Under the pieces are notes generated by a model that was not told the DNA's origin, made no database searches, and saw only the letters and a program-made list of their open reading frames with translations. This document shows, one piece after another, positions 1-9,298 of a stretch of DNA of 64,000 bases (positions are counted from its first letter, which is position 1; every line of letters begins with the position of its first letter). The DNA is from Blastopirellula sediminis (GTDB taxonomy: Bacteria > Planctomycetota > Planctomycetia > Pirellulales > Pirellulaceae). The stretch covers positions 2,444,720 through 2,508,719 of the forward strand of contig NZ_JAJKFT010000010.1 of NCBI RefSeq assembly GCF_020966755.1, written 5' to 3'. The translations under genes were made by a program, and so were the position numbers.

Positions 1-273
1 CCGGTTGGCGAAGAGTGGACGCCCGATCTCTCGGCGGTCTTGCTGCGAGAAGAACGAGCCGAAGCGGAGGAAGAGCAAACTTCGCTGCGAAAGCGCTGGA
101 TGCTGCCGGGGGGTATCGGCGGAGCGCTCATGATGGCCGCCTACGCGCTTCGTCCGCAAGAGGATCGCGAGCGTTCGGCGGCGGTTGACGAAGCGCTTGA
201 GAAGTCGCCAGAGGAGTCGACCGACGCGAAGTTCAGCGTATCGCGTCGTCGCTGGCGCCGACGGGTCCGATAG
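1..273 (+). CDS. C-terminal end of an unidentified protein (5' truncated)
   Basis: The reading frame is open from base 1, so the start lies outside the window. The visible 90 residues hold an acidic, Glu-rich stretch, then RKRW followed by a short Gly/Met/Ala-rich hydrophobic segment that could be a membrane helix, then an acidic region and a very basic tail (RRRWRRRVR). A TTG at 40 could act as a start but nothing favours it over an upstream start. I do not recognise the family and assign no function. Confidence 0.5.
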   Translation, partial: PVGEEWTPDLSAVLLREERAEAEEEQTSLRKRWMLPGGIGGALMMAAYALRPQEDRERSAAVDEALEKSPEESTDAKFSVSRRRWRRRVR

Positions 274-477
274 TTCGGGCGCAAAATTGCCGAATTCTTG
301 CCTCTGACTCGGGGAATTCCGGGTTTTGTTGGTGAATCGGACCCCTTTGATTTATGATCGAATAGTACCTTACCGCCATCCAGTGGAGGCCGTAGGTACG
401 ATTTGCGCCGTCATTTTCCGGCTCCCATAAGCACCGCTCCCCCCCTCGCTTTTTCCTGATCGCTGGAAAGTTCGTTC

Positions 478-3400
478 ATGTTCGCGTGTCCGCAATGTAA
501 AGCCCAGCTGACTGAAGTTCAGCAATCGGAAGGACGCTGTCCTGAATGCGGCGCCGCTTTGGATGAGCAGCAAGCGATCGACCGCACCATTGATCTGCCT
601 AGCGGCGGAGAAGTGGGGCAGACGTACGAATTTGAACTCGTTCACGAAGAGCCGACGTCCGGTGAACCTGTTGCGCCGCCGGAAGGAGGCGAAACCCCGG
701 GTAACTTTGGCGCGACGATCGAACTCGATACGCCGCCGGCCGAGGATGCTGGCGACGTAATGCAGACGATTGATCTGCCCGCAATGGAGGAGCCGCCGAT
801 TCCTCCGCGCAGCATTCTCTCTCCGCCGCCAGCGGCCGAAGAAGCGACTCCCGCTGCGAAGGGACCGAGCGACGCAGAATTTGAATTCACCTTGTCAGGC
901 GAAGAGCCGGAAGAGCCGGCCACGCCGCGCGAAGTCAATCGGACGATCGACATCGCCTATCCGGATCCTGGACCAGGCGGCACGATCGATCTGCCGGACG
1001 GCGCGTTCAGCGCCGATCAAACGATCGAGCTTCCTGAGGGGGGCGTCGCGCCAGTTTATGGACAAACAATGGACTTGCCCGGCGGCGAAGGTCCTGGTCG
1101 GACGATTGATCTGCCCGCCGCGTATGGAACCGAACAAACGGTCGATAGCGTCGGAGGAGAAGAATCCGAATTCGACCTGCCGATGGGATCGAAGCCTCTC
1201 TCGGCCGATGGCGTGCGTCGCTATTGGGAAGGCGCCGAACAACCCGGCGACTCGCCGCTGACCTCGTTGAAGACGGCGACGATTGCCCGCGGACGCGAAT
1301 TGGGCGTCGAGATCCGCGAGCGAATTCTGGTCAAAGATTCGCAGCAAGGAATTTCGTCCGACTACGAACTGATCAACATCCTCGGCGAAGGGGGGATGGG
1401 AACGGTTTACGCCGCCGACCAAAAGTCGGTTCGGCGTCGCGTTGCGCTCAAAACGCTTAAGAGCCGTGGCGGAAAGAAAAGGGACGACCGCGCGAAGTTT
1501 CTCAGCGAAGCGGTCCTGACCGGCTATCTCGATCACCCGAACATCGTACCGATTCACGAACTGGGGCAGACCAACGACGGCACCCTTTTCTATTCGATGA
1601 AGTTGGTCAGCGGCACGCCGTGGCACGAAGCGATCCGCAGTAAGACCGAATTGGAAAACCTGGAATACCTCGATCGCGTTTGCGACGCGGTGGCGTTCGC
1701 CCACTCGCGCGGCGTGATTCACCGCGACCTCAAGCCCGAAAACGTCATGCTCGGCGAGTATGGCGAAGTGCTGGTGATGGACTGGGGCCTGGCGGTCGAT
1801 TTGAATCGCGGCGACCATTTCAGCATGGGGGGAACTCCCGCATACATGGCGCCGGAAATGGTCCGCGGCCCGATCGAAGCGATCGGCATCGGCAGCGACA
1901 TCTATTTGCTGGGCGCGATTCTGTACGAGATCGTCACCGGCGCTCCGCCGCATGCCGCCAAGACGGTGACGGAGTGTTTGGTCGCCGCAGCGGAAAATAA
2001 GATTACGCCGGTCGAGTCGAGCAGCACGCTCCTCAAGATCGCTCTCAAGGCGATGTCGAGCGATATGAGCAAGCGCTACGTTTCGGTAGCGGAGTTCCAG
2101 TCGGCGATTCAGGAATACCAGTTCCACTCGCAAAGCTTGGGGATGTCGACCCGAGCGCAAGAAGATCTGGAAGAAGCGAAAACGTCGCAAAACTACGAAC
2201 AGTTTTCTCGTGCTCTGTTCGGGTTCCAAGACGCGATCGAACTCTGGCCGAAGAACGAAGCGGCGATCACTGGTTTTCGCAACGCCCACAAAGCGTATGC
2301 CGAGTGCGCGCTGGCCAAGGCCGACTTTGACCTCGGCTTACAGCAGTTGGAAGAGAACGACCCAGAGACCCGTTCGTTGTACGACGCTTTGGTGCGCGGG
2401 CGAGACGATCGGCGTCTGGCTCAGTCGCGCAAACGGTTCGCCCAGATGTCGGCGATCGCGGCGATGGTGTTGCTGATGATCGGCGCCGTCGCCTTCGGCG
2501 TGGTCGTGTATGGCAAGAATGCCGTGATCGCGCAAGAACGGGACAACGCCGAAAAACAGCGTGAGCGGGCCGAAGAGAATGAGAAGGTCGCCAAAGACAA
2601 CGAAGCGTTAGCAATTGTCGCCAAGAACGAAGCGGTCAAAGCCAAGGAAACGGCGGAAACTGCCGAAGCGGCGGCGCTGGTGGCCAAGGATCAGGCGGTC
2701 CAAGCGCAGATGAAAGAGCAAGAGCAGCGCAATCTGGCCGAAGCGAACGCCGAAAAGGCCCGGCAGAGCGCGATTGTCGCGGAGATGGCTCGCGAAGAGG
2801 CGAATGAACGTCGCGCTGAGGCGGAATTCGCCGCGGTCTTCTCACGCATCGGTCTAGCCCAGGCCAAGATCGAAGCGAACGACATCGGCCGCGCGTTGGA
2901 ACTGCTCGATCAGATTCCGGTTCGTTTCCGCAACTGGGAATGGGGCCATCTCTACGATCGCTGCCATGCCGACGTTCCGCAAATCGACGCGAAGCGTCCG
3001 ATCCGGGCGATCGCCCTCTCTCCCCAGGGAGACTTAACGGCAGTCGGCGGCGCTGCTGGAGTCGTGTCCCTGTATTCTCATGCGGATGGGGACGTCGCGA
3101 AAAAAACGTTGGATCTCGAGGGAGCGCCGATCACGTCGCTCGCTTTCGCTCCGAGCGGCGATTATCTCTTGATCGGCTGCGATGATCCCAAACGCCAGTT
3201 GGTCGCCTGGTTCCCGGAAACGGACGAGCAGCAGGAGATCAAGGTGCGCAATCCGTTCGTCTTGCCCGAGGACGACATTCGCTATCACATTGATCGCATC
3301 GTCTTCGACCCGCAAACCGGCGTTGCGTTTATCGCCGCCAATGGATACATGTTCTCGGTCGCTTCGCCGGAAGCGTCGCCCAAGCCGCTGCGTTACTTCA

Positions 3401-5763
3401 GTGACGGCCTCTACGGAGTCAGCCCGTCGTTTGACGGAACGAAACTGCTGCTGGCCGGCGGAAACGTCCGTCGCGGGCGAATCGAAACGGTCGACCTGGA
3501 GACGAACGAGACCGCAGCCGAAGTCACGCTGAGCGACATTCCGATCGCCGCTTGTTGGATCGCGCCGAACGTCGCCGCCGTCGCGACCAGCGACGGAGCG
3601 ATGGCGACCTGGACCGCAGGCGAGGCGAACACGACCGAATTTGATCGGCTGAACTCACGCGTCAATACGCTCGACTTCAACCGGCAGTCCGGCATGCTGG
3701 CCGCCGCGATGGAAGACGGGTCGATCTGCGTTTGGGCCGTATCGGAGAACTCAACGCTGCCGATTCGCGGCAAGACTCTTCGCGGTCACTTGGACGTCGT
3801 CACCTCGGCCCGGTGGAGCAAGGATGGCAAGACGCTGATTTCGGGGAGCGTCGACGAGCGTCTGCGCTTCTGGGATTACAAGGCGTATCGCGATCAACTG
3901 ACCATTCAACACGATACCGGCGTTTTGTCGGCGGCTTATTCCAGCGACGGTCAATTGGCCGCCACCGGCGATAGCGGCGGCGTAGTTCGCATCTTCCAGC
4001 CAAGCTTGCTCAACGGCGGCGACGTGTTGGAACTGCGGGAAGGGGATTGGCTGGCCGAAAGTCGTGCGACGGAATTTGGCGCTCAGTTCGTTGGACCGAA
4101 CCACTTGGTGACCCAGATCGGCGGCATCTCAGCGGCCGTCTGGCGACTCGACTCGACGCAACAAGTCAACTCATTCCCGGTCGGCGGCAATTCGGTGGCG
4201 ATCGCCGCTTCGCCGGATGGTCAACGCTTTGCACTGCAGGATGGCGCCGACTCGCTCCTCCGCATTCGCGACTTTGCTGGCAATGAAGTTACTATCCCGC
4301 AGCCGGCGAAAGCGTGGGGACTCGATTTCTCGCCGAGCGGAGACAAGCTCGCCGTCGCCAAGCTGGTGATGGGGTCGGTCTATTCGACCAAACCGAACGA
4401 TGACCCGCTGCTATGGAAGCGGGCGATGAACGGCGTCAAGCAAATGGGATTCCTGGATGAGAACGTCGTCGCCATCGGCGGAGCCCGGGGAAGCGAAGGG
4501 GGCGTGATCGTCCTCGAAACGACCAGCGGTCGCCAGCTTGCCGAATTCCGAGCCAACGAAGGGGAATCGTATCAAGCGTTTGCGCTCGCTCCCGATCGGA
4601 CGAAAGTGGCGGCCCTCTTCCGACAAGGAGACGGGCATGAGCATGTCGTGAAGATCTGGCGTCCCAACTCCGAGACGCTCGCGACGACGACGGTTCCGTA
4701 CGAAGTTCGTTCGATGGCGTTTACCGCCGACGGAGAGTTGTTGTTGGCCAGCGATCGCGAAATCTCCCTTTGGAATTTGAAGGAAGCGCCGCAACCGGTT
4801 CCCGGCGTCGCGGAGGCGGCGGCTCGCAGCGGACGAAAGATCAGCAGCGCAATTGCGTCTCCCACGAACAACGACGAGCTGGCGATCGCGTTTACTAATC
4901 GCGATGTCGAAATCTGGAACGTTACCGCTGGCCGGATGCAGCGGCTGAATTCGGCTCGCCCGGTGGTTTACGTCGGCTTCTCCAGCGACGACAAGGAAGT
5001 GGTCGCCGTTCATAGCGACGGGGTAATTCGTCGATGGAGCGTCGTGGACGGAACCAAGTTGGGGCAGTGGACGACTTCGTCTCACGACGTCACTTCCGCT
5101 GCACTGCAGGGAGACAAGTTGGCGATCGCGTCTCGCGACGCGAGTCTGAAGGTTCTCGATTGGAAGACCGGCAAGACGGTCGCCGAAGGGAAATTGGCTT
5201 CGCCGGCCCTCGACATGACTTGGTCGATTCAACCCGAAGGTCGCCTGATCGCCGGTTGCGTCGACGGCCAATTGCGGATCGTCAACGGCGACGACGCCCA
5301 GCAATTGGGAGAGCCGTTCGGCCAGCACGACGGTAGCTATTTAGGGGTTGCGATCGACGCTGACGGGAAGCGTTTGGCGGCGGTTAGCACTGACCGCAAA
5401 GTCCGCGTTTGGCTAGAAGTCGACCTTGCCGCAGAAAAATTTGGCGAGCCGCTGACGCACGAAGGGCACTCGGCCGAAGTGAGCAGCGTCGCTTTCTCGC
5501 CCGACGGAAGACGACTGGTGACCGGCAGTTCGGACAGTATGGTGATCGTCTGGTACGTCGATCGCTCGGATACGGATCAATCGTTGTTGATGCGAGAAAT
5601 CATGCCTCTGCGGGGACATCAGAAGGGAATTAAGGCGATTAATTTTTCACCGCAAAAGAACGAATTGCTGACCGCCGGGGATGATGGACGAGCCACTGTT
5701 TGGTTCGCCGTTGATTGGCATGAAGATCAGGAGGCTCCTCAGCCGATGGCTGAGAAAGAGTAA
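478..5763 (+). CDS. Zinc-ribbon / Ser-Thr protein kinase / WD40 membrane protein
   Basis: A 1761-residue signalling protein. A zinc ribbon (CPQC at 4-7, CPEC at 21-24) opens it, followed by a low-complexity region (36-235) with at least eight T-[IM]-[DE]-[LI] motifs, mostly TIDLP. The kinase domain (about 295-565) has the glycine loop GEGGMG at 303-308, the VALK lysine at 325, HRDLKPEN at 415-422 and an activation-segment DWG at 435-437 where most kinases have DFG. All catalytic residues are present, so it should be active. One membrane helix lies near 655-680. Next come an Ala/Glu/Lys-rich coiled coil (about 685-785) and about 950 residues of WD40 repeats ending in FSPDGRRLVTGSSD-type blades. 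The order suggests a cytosolic kinase and an extracytoplasmic propeller, as is common in planctomycetes. Substrates are unknown. A TATGAT -10-like hexamer sits at 353-358. Confidence 0.9.
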   Translation: MFACPQCKAQLTEVQQSEGRCPECGAALDEQQAIDRTIDLPSGGEVGQTYEFELVHEEPTSGEPVAPPEGGETPGNFGATIELDTPPAEDAGDVMQTIDLPAMEEPPIPPRSILSPPPAAEEATPAAKGPSDAEFEFTLSGEEPEEPATPREVNRTIDIAYPDPGPGGTIDLPDGAFSADQTIELPEGGVAPVYGQTMDLPGGEGPGRTIDLPAAYGTEQTVDSVGGEESEFDLPMGSKPLSADGVRRYWEGAEQPGDSPLTSLKTATIARGRELGVEIRERILVKDSQQGISSDYELINILGEGGMGTVYAADQKSVRRRVALKTLKSRGGKKRDDRAKFLSEAVLTGYLDHPNIVPIHELGQTNDGTLFYSMKLVSGTPWHEAIRSKTELENLEYLDRVCDAVAFAHSRGVIHRDLKPENVMLGEYGEVLVMDWGLAVDLNRGDHFSMGGTPAYMAPEMVRGPIEAIGIGSDIYLLGAILYEIVTGAPPHAAKTVTECLVAAAENKITPVESSSTLLKIALKAMSSDMSKRYVSVAEFQSAIQEYQFHSQSLGMSTRAQEDLEEAKTSQNYEQFSRALFGFQDAIELWPKNEAAITGFRNAHKAYAECALAKADFDLGLQQLEENDPETRSLYDALVRGRDDRRLAQSRKRFAQMSAIAAMVLLMIGAVAFGVVVYGKNAVIAQERDNAEKQRERAEENEKVAKDNEALAIVAKNEAVKAKETAETAEAAALVAKDQAVQAQMKEQEQRNLAEANAEKARQSAIVAEMAREEANERRAEAEFAAVFSRIGLAQAKIEANDIGRALELLDQIPVRFRNWEWGHLYDRCHADVPQIDAKRPIRAIALSPQGDLTAVGGAAGVVSLYSHADGDVAKKTLDLEGAPITSLAFAPSGDYLLIGCDDPKRQLVAWFPETDEQQEIKVRNPFVLPEDDIRYHIDRIVFDPQTGVAFIAANGYMFSVASPEASPKPLRYFSDGLYGVSPSFDGTKLLLAGGNVRRGRIETVDLETNETAAEVTLSDIPIAACWIAPNVAAVATSDGAMATWTAGEANTTEFDRLNSRVNTLDFNRQSGMLAAAMEDGSICVWAVSENSTLPIRGKTLRGHLDVVTSARWSKDGKTLISGSVDERLRFWDYKAYRDQLTIQHDTGVLSAAYSSDGQLAATGDSGGVVRIFQPSLLNGGDVLELREGDWLAESRATEFGAQFVGPNHLVTQIGGISAAVWRLDSTQQVNSFPVGGNSVAIAASPDGQRFALQDGADSLLRIRDFAGNEVTIPQPAKAWGLDFSPSGDKLAVAKLVMGSVYSTKPNDDPLLWKRAMNGVKQMGFLDENVVAIGGARGSEGGVIVLETTSGRQLAEFRANEGESYQAFALAPDRTKVAALFRQGDGHEHVVKIWRPNSETLATTTVPYEVRSMAFTADGELLLASDREISLWNLKEAPQPVPGVAEAAARSGRKISSAIASPTNNDELAIAFTNRDVEIWNVTAGRMQRLNSARPVVYVGFSSDDKEVVAVHSDGVIRRWSVVDGTKLGQWTTSSHDVTSAALQGDKLAIASRDASLKVLDWKTGKTVAEGKLASPALDMTWSIQPEGRLIAGCVDGQLRIVNGDDAQQLGEPFGQHDGSYLGVAIDADGKRLAAVSTDRKVRVWLEVDLAAEKFGEPLTHEGHSAEVSSVAFSPDGRRLVTGSSDSMVIVWYVDRSDTDQSLLMREIMPLRGHQKGIKAINFSPQKNELLTAGDDGRATVWFAVDWHEDQEAPQPMAEKE

Positions 5764-5939
5764 TCATGGTTCGCTTCGGTAAACCGTGGGTTAATTAGGT
5801 AAAAGTTGCCGTGGTTTCCCTGCAATTCGCCACGCTGCTTTGGTAGAAATTGGGAATAATGAAGAACGAGAACAAGGTCGGAAGGATGTCGGCCGTTGCG
5901 TTTCGCCTTCCATGACTTGCGAACTGAGAGAACAGTACC

Positions 5940-7139
5940 GTGCGATGCGCGCTTAACATCTACGCCGGCCCGAGCGCCGGTCAGCGAATCTGGATTGGCG
6001 ACGGCCAGACCATCAAAGTCGGTCGTACGCATGCTTCGGAATTTCTGATCCCGAATGACCCGCATGTTTCCGGGCTCCATTTCGCCGTCGAATTGGTCGA
6101 CGACAAGCTGATGTTGACCGACTTGAAGAGTCGCAACGGCACCTATGTTAACGGTGAGCGGATCGCGCAGCCGGTTGCGTTGCATGACGGCGACGTCGTC
6201 ACCGTTGGCAAGACCCACCTGCAAGCGGCGATTCCGGGCGAGTCGTCCGGTTCGCGATCGGGTTTCGGCTCGCGCTGGTTCGATGAACAAACCGCCGCCG
6301 CCAATGCGGACGAAACGGGTATCGGCCAAAAGCCGCCGGCGCCGCGCTATGATTCCGATCTAACGGAGTTTTTGCCGAAACTTGCCGCCGAAGCGCCTGC
6401 CGCCCAGGCCGAGGAAGAAGAGCACCACGAAGTAGGCGATCACTATTCGCGACTCTCAAGCGGCGACTTCCAGAAGGCGCGGCAAAAGGCGGGCTACGGC
6501 AGCCAGGCGAACGTCGAAGCGCCAGCCAAACGGGCCGAACAGCCGGTCGTCCATGGGGCTCATCCGGCCGCTTCCGGCGCTGCGTCGCCGGGACCGCTCG
6601 ATTACGAAGCGGGGGTCGCTCCTTCGGGACTGAACTACTTTACGCAGCGCGTCGTGGTCGATCCGATCGCGGTCGCTCGCTACATCGGCCAAGGGAGAAA
6701 TCTCTACGCCATCGTCAACTTGAATCGCTTGCCGGGAGACGATCGGAGCGCGTTCTACCGCGATGCGACGTCGCACGGCGCCGTCCCGATCTCGGACAAC
6801 CAAGTCGTGCTGGACGACCGGAGCGTCGCTCAGTTTGAAACGACGATTCGTTCGATCTGGGGCCGCGATGCGGTAATCTGCCTGGCGAGCCGCGCCACGA
6901 AGTTCGCCTTCGTCGCACATGCATTGCGGGTCGCCCATAAGCTGACCTATCCGAGCGAACTGCTAGAGTCGCTCTATACGAAGTCGTCGCAAGATACGGC
7001 CGATCTGTTCCAGGACGTTTCCGCCATCATGCTGGAAGTCGACCGGGGCGCCGGGTGGGCGATCTTCAAGAACGACGCCGAGATTCGCACCTGGCGGACT
7101 TTGGGAATGCCGTGCCCGCCGGCTTCCGCCGAACAGTAA
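5940..7139 (+). CDS. FHA-domain protein
   Basis: A 399-residue protein with an N-terminal forkhead-associated domain (about 5-95). It has the FHA hallmarks GRTHASEF, HVSGLHF and SRNGTYVNG, and such domains bind phosphothreonine peptides. A proline/alanine-rich linker follows. The C-terminal domain of about 180 residues (from about 220) has mixed secondary structure and two cysteines, and I cannot name its family. The start is GTG at 5940: the frame has a stop (TGA) at 5925-5927 and the nearby ATG at 5944 is out of frame. It lies 176 bp after the kinase gene on the same strand and so is a plausible reader of that kinase's phosphorylation. That link is an inference from position and domain type. 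Confidence 0.8.
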   Translation: MRCALNIYAGPSAGQRIWIGDGQTIKVGRTHASEFLIPNDPHVSGLHFAVELVDDKLMLTDLKSRNGTYVNGERIAQPVALHDGDVVTVGKTHLQAAIPGESSGSRSGFGSRWFDEQTAAANADETGIGQKPPAPRYDSDLTEFLPKLAAEAPAAQAEEEEHHEVGDHYSRLSSGDFQKARQKAGYGSQANVEAPAKRAEQPVVHGAHPAASGAASPGPLDYEAGVAPSGLNYFTQRVVVDPIAVARYIGQGRNLYAIVNLNRLPGDDRSAFYRDATSHGAVPISDNQVVLDDRSVAQFETTIRSIWGRDAVICLASRATKFAFVAHALRVAHKLTYPSELLESLYTKSSQDTADLFQDVSAIMLEVDRGAGWAIFKNDAEIRTWRTLGMPCPPASAEQ

Positions 7140-7149
7140 CGTTCCGAGG

Positions 7150-7182
7150 GAGCTCGGCTCGATTGATGCCGGGCTCAGTTTT
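7150..7182 (+). terminator. Probable terminator after the FHA gene
   Basis: A 9-bp stem (GAGCTCGGC with GCCGGGCTC, one U-G pair) with a 9-nt loop, followed by AG and four T's, 10 nt after the FHA stop codon. The short T run makes it a modest intrinsic terminator. Confidence 0.5.
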
Positions 7183-7385
7183 GGGGGGGCGTTCTATCTC
7201 GATCGCGGGCGGACGATTCTTTTCGGCTCGCATTTGGCGATCGAAGTGGCTGAACTTTATCCCAATAAATCCCCCCAAATCTGTCTAGGCAGCCGCCATT
7301 TAGGTGTGTTGGAGCTCGCAAATTCTTAATTTCCTGTACAATCATTGCAAGTTCTCTTGGATGCAAAAAAAACGACTCTGATCTG

Positions 7386-7414
7386 TTGACATTCATTTAA
7401 ATGACACGTAAACT
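7386..7414 (+). promoter_or_regulatory. Sigma-70 promoter of the marR gene with palindromic operator
   Basis: TTGACA at 7386-7391, a 17-bp spacer, and TAAACT at 7409-7414 form a near-consensus promoter 25 bp before the MarR start. The spacer contains a 12-bp perfect palindrome, TCATTTAAATGA, at 7393-7404. A palindrome between -35 and -10 is a typical place for a MarR-family protein to bind and repress its own gene. Confidence 0.7.
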
Positions 7415-7438
7415 AATTGAGTCGAAGGGAGTTCCGTA

Positions 7439-7933
7439 ATGTCGGCGAGTCGATTGCAAGAAGAAATCAAAAAGCGGGAGCCGTTCGCCTCGGCGGAACA
7501 GGAGGCGACGCTCAATCTCTTGCGGACTAGCGACCAATTGCAGAACCGATTTGGACGCCTGTTTCGCAAGTACGGCCTGACGTCGTCGCAATACAACGTG
7601 CTGCGAATCCTGCGGGGCGAGGGACAACCGTTGCCCAGCTTGGAAATCGCCGAGCGGATGATTCAAGTCGTGCCGGCGATCACCGGTTTGATTGATCGTT
7701 TGGAGAAGCAGGAACTGGTCGAGCGTCGCCGCTGCAATGACGATCGTCGCGTCGTCTATGTCGAGATTACGGAGAAGGGATCCAAGCTCCTCACCGAAAT
7801 GGATCAGCCGGTCAACGAGATGCACATTCAACTGATGGGGCATCTGTCGCAAGCCGAGTTGAAAGAGCTGAGCCGGTTGCTGGAAAAGGCGCGGATGAGC
7901 CTGGTAGACAACGAAAAAAAATCGGATGCGTAA
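7439..7933 (+). CDS. MarR-family transcriptional regulator
   Basis: A 164-residue winged-helix regulator. It shows the MarR pattern: a dimerisation helix at the N-terminus, the HTH region SSQYNVLRILRG...LEIAERM near residues 50-75, a recognition helix ending in TGLIDRLEKQELVERRR, and the wing DDRRVVYVEITEKG. The ATG at 7439 follows GAAGGGAG. It lies just upstream of pirin and DoxX genes, and AT-rich palindromes sit in front of both marR and pirin, so it probably represses itself and the pirin-doxX pair. An electrophile or quinone signal is likely by family analogy only. Confidence 0.88.
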   Translation: MSASRLQEEIKKREPFASAEQEATLNLLRTSDQLQNRFGRLFRKYGLTSSQYNVLRILRGEGQPLPSLEIAERMIQVVPAITGLIDRLEKQELVERRRCNDDRRVVYVEITEKGSKLLTEMDQPVNEMHIQLMGHLSQAELKELSRLLEKARMSLVDNEKKSDA

Positions 7934-7961
7934 CCAACGCTCCTTTTTTTTAATCAGATAA

Positions 7962-7973
7962 TTGATATATCAA
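7962..7973 (+). promoter_or_regulatory. Palindromic operator before the pirin gene
   Basis: TTGATATATCAA is a 12-bp perfect palindrome 34 bp before the pirin start. Its left half overlaps a possible -35 element (TTGATA), with a weak -10 near 7985-7990. It is a likely binding site for the neighbouring MarR protein, by position and symmetry. Confidence 0.55.
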
Positions 7974-8007
7974 CTAATGTTGTGAATTCTAAATCAAGGG
8001 GTAAACG

Positions 8008-8706
8008 ATGATCCGAGTTCGCAAAGCCAGAGATCGCGGCCACTTTGACCATGGGTGGCTCAGCACCTACCACACTTTTTCGTTCGCCGGATATCAGGAC
8101 CCATACAACATGGGCTTCCGCACGTTGCGAGTGATGAACGAAGACTGGGTCGCGCCGGGACAAGGTTTCGGCAAGCACCCACATCGCGATATGGAGATCG
8201 TCACCTACGTGCTCGCCGGAGCGCTGGAGCACAAAGACTCGATGGGGAACGGCGAAACGCTGCGCTCCGGCGAATTCCAACGGATGTCGGCCGGATCGGG
8301 AATCTTGCATAGCGAGTTCAACCCGTCGTCGAACGAGCCGGTCCATCTCTATCAGATTTGGCTCTACCCGGAAGAGAAGGGGATTGAGCCGAGCTACGAA
8401 CAGAAGAACTTTCCGAGCGAAGACCGCCAGAACCGACTGCAACTGGTCGCTTCGCCGGACGCCGCCGAAGGCTCGCTGCGGATTCATCAGGACGCACGAA
8501 TTTACCTGGCGGAACTCGTATCGGGCGCGACGGTCGAACATTCGATTCCGACCGAGCGGCACGTTTGGCTGCAAGTGCTGCGAGGCTCGGTCGACCTGAA
8601 CGGCAAGCCGCTCGAAACGAGCGACGGCGCCGCGATCAGCTTCGAGAAGTCGCTCAAGATCACCGCCGCCGGCAACGCGGAAGTGATGCTGTTCGAGATG
8701 AACTAA
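8008..8706 (+). CDS. Pirin-family cupin protein
   Basis: A 232-residue bicupin of the pirin/YhhW group. The N-terminal cupin has the four expected metal ligands: H57 and H59 in KHPHRDME, and H101 and E103 in LHSEFN. The family includes iron-dependent quercetin-2,3-dioxygenases and redox-sensing proteins, and the substrate here is unknown. Length is normal (about 230). The start ATG follows AAGGGG. The gene sits between marR and doxX, which suggests a role in handling quinone-like or oxidative stress. Confidence 0.88.
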   Translation: MIRVRKARDRGHFDHGWLSTYHTFSFAGYQDPYNMGFRTLRVMNEDWVAPGQGFGKHPHRDMEIVTYVLAGALEHKDSMGNGETLRSGEFQRMSAGSGILHSEFNPSSNEPVHLYQIWLYPEEKGIEPSYEQKNFPSEDRQNRLQLVASPDAAEGSLRIHQDARIYLAELVSGATVEHSIPTERHVWLQVLRGSVDLNGKPLETSDGAAISFEKSLKITAAGNAEVMLFEMN

Positions 8707-8761
8707 CGATTGTTACTCACCCATTTTCATCCACGCTACTTTGCAAGAGAGAGAGATTCCC

Positions 8762-9205
8762 ATGCACAATCCGATTACTCCCATCGTTTCGATCGGCGGC
8801 CGCGTGATGTTGGCGACCATTTTCGTGATGAGCGCCGTTGGCAACAAAATCCCGAACTTCGAAGGGGTCGCCGGGTACATGGCCTCGGCCGGCGTTCCGG
8901 CGCCCCATTTCCTACTGGCGGGAGCGATCGTCTTTTTGATCGTCGGCGGCGCGACGGTTGCGGCCGGTTACTACGCTCGCGTCGGCGCAAGTTTGCTGCT
9001 AGTCTTTCTGGCGCTGGCGACTTACTACTTCCATGACTTCTGGAACCTGGAAGGTCAGGAGGCGCAGATGCAGACGATTCAGTTCATGAAGAACCTGTCG
9101 ATGGCGGGCGCAATGGTCTTCATCATCGCCAACGGATCGGGAGCGGGAAGTCTCGATGGATCTGGCGCTGCGAAACAGGAGACAAGCGAAAAAGAGAGCT
9201 TCTAA
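8762..9205 (+). CDS. DoxX-family membrane protein
   Basis: A 147-residue integral membrane protein with four hydrophobic helices (about 8-28, 45-65, 70-90, 105-122) and the early GR..LATIF..SAVGNKI..F motif typical of DoxX/DoxD-like proteins. The function of most members is unclear, and some associate with quinones or thiol redox systems. I place the start at ATG 8762, preceded by AAGAGAGAGAG, rather than at the in-frame TTG at 8741. It lies 55 bp after pirin and is probably co-transcribed with it. A terminator follows. Confidence 0.82.
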   Translation: MHNPITPIVSIGGRVMLATIFVMSAVGNKIPNFEGVAGYMASAGVPAPHFLLAGAIVFLIVGGATVAAGYYARVGASLLLVFLALATYYFHDFWNLEGQEAQMQTIQFMKNLSMAGAMVFIIANGSGAGSLDGSGAAKQETSEKESF

Positions 9206-9237
9206 AGGGAGGCAACGCCCGCGTGGCGAGGATGGGG

Positions 9238-9273
9238 CGGAGCGTCGGTCGATCGATCGGCGCTCCGTTTTTT
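9238..9273 (+). terminator. Rho-independent terminator after doxX
   Basis: Stem CGGAGCG (9238-9244) pairs with CGCTCCG (9261-9267), followed by six T's. It ends the marR-pirin-doxX group and separates it from the convergent BON gene. Confidence 0.75.
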
Positions 9274-9298
9274 CACGGCGCCAATCGAAAGATGCGGC

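Noticed and set aside
895-2289. 464-codon minus-strand frame inside the kinase gene
   Set aside because: The plus-strand frame has intact kinase motifs. The antisense frame shows no family pattern.
6600-7139. C-terminal domain of the FHA protein as a type VI secretion adaptor (DUF4123-like)
   Set aside because: A phrase such as LYAIVNLNRLP recalls this domain, but the rest does not fit well enough and no secretion genes are nearby.
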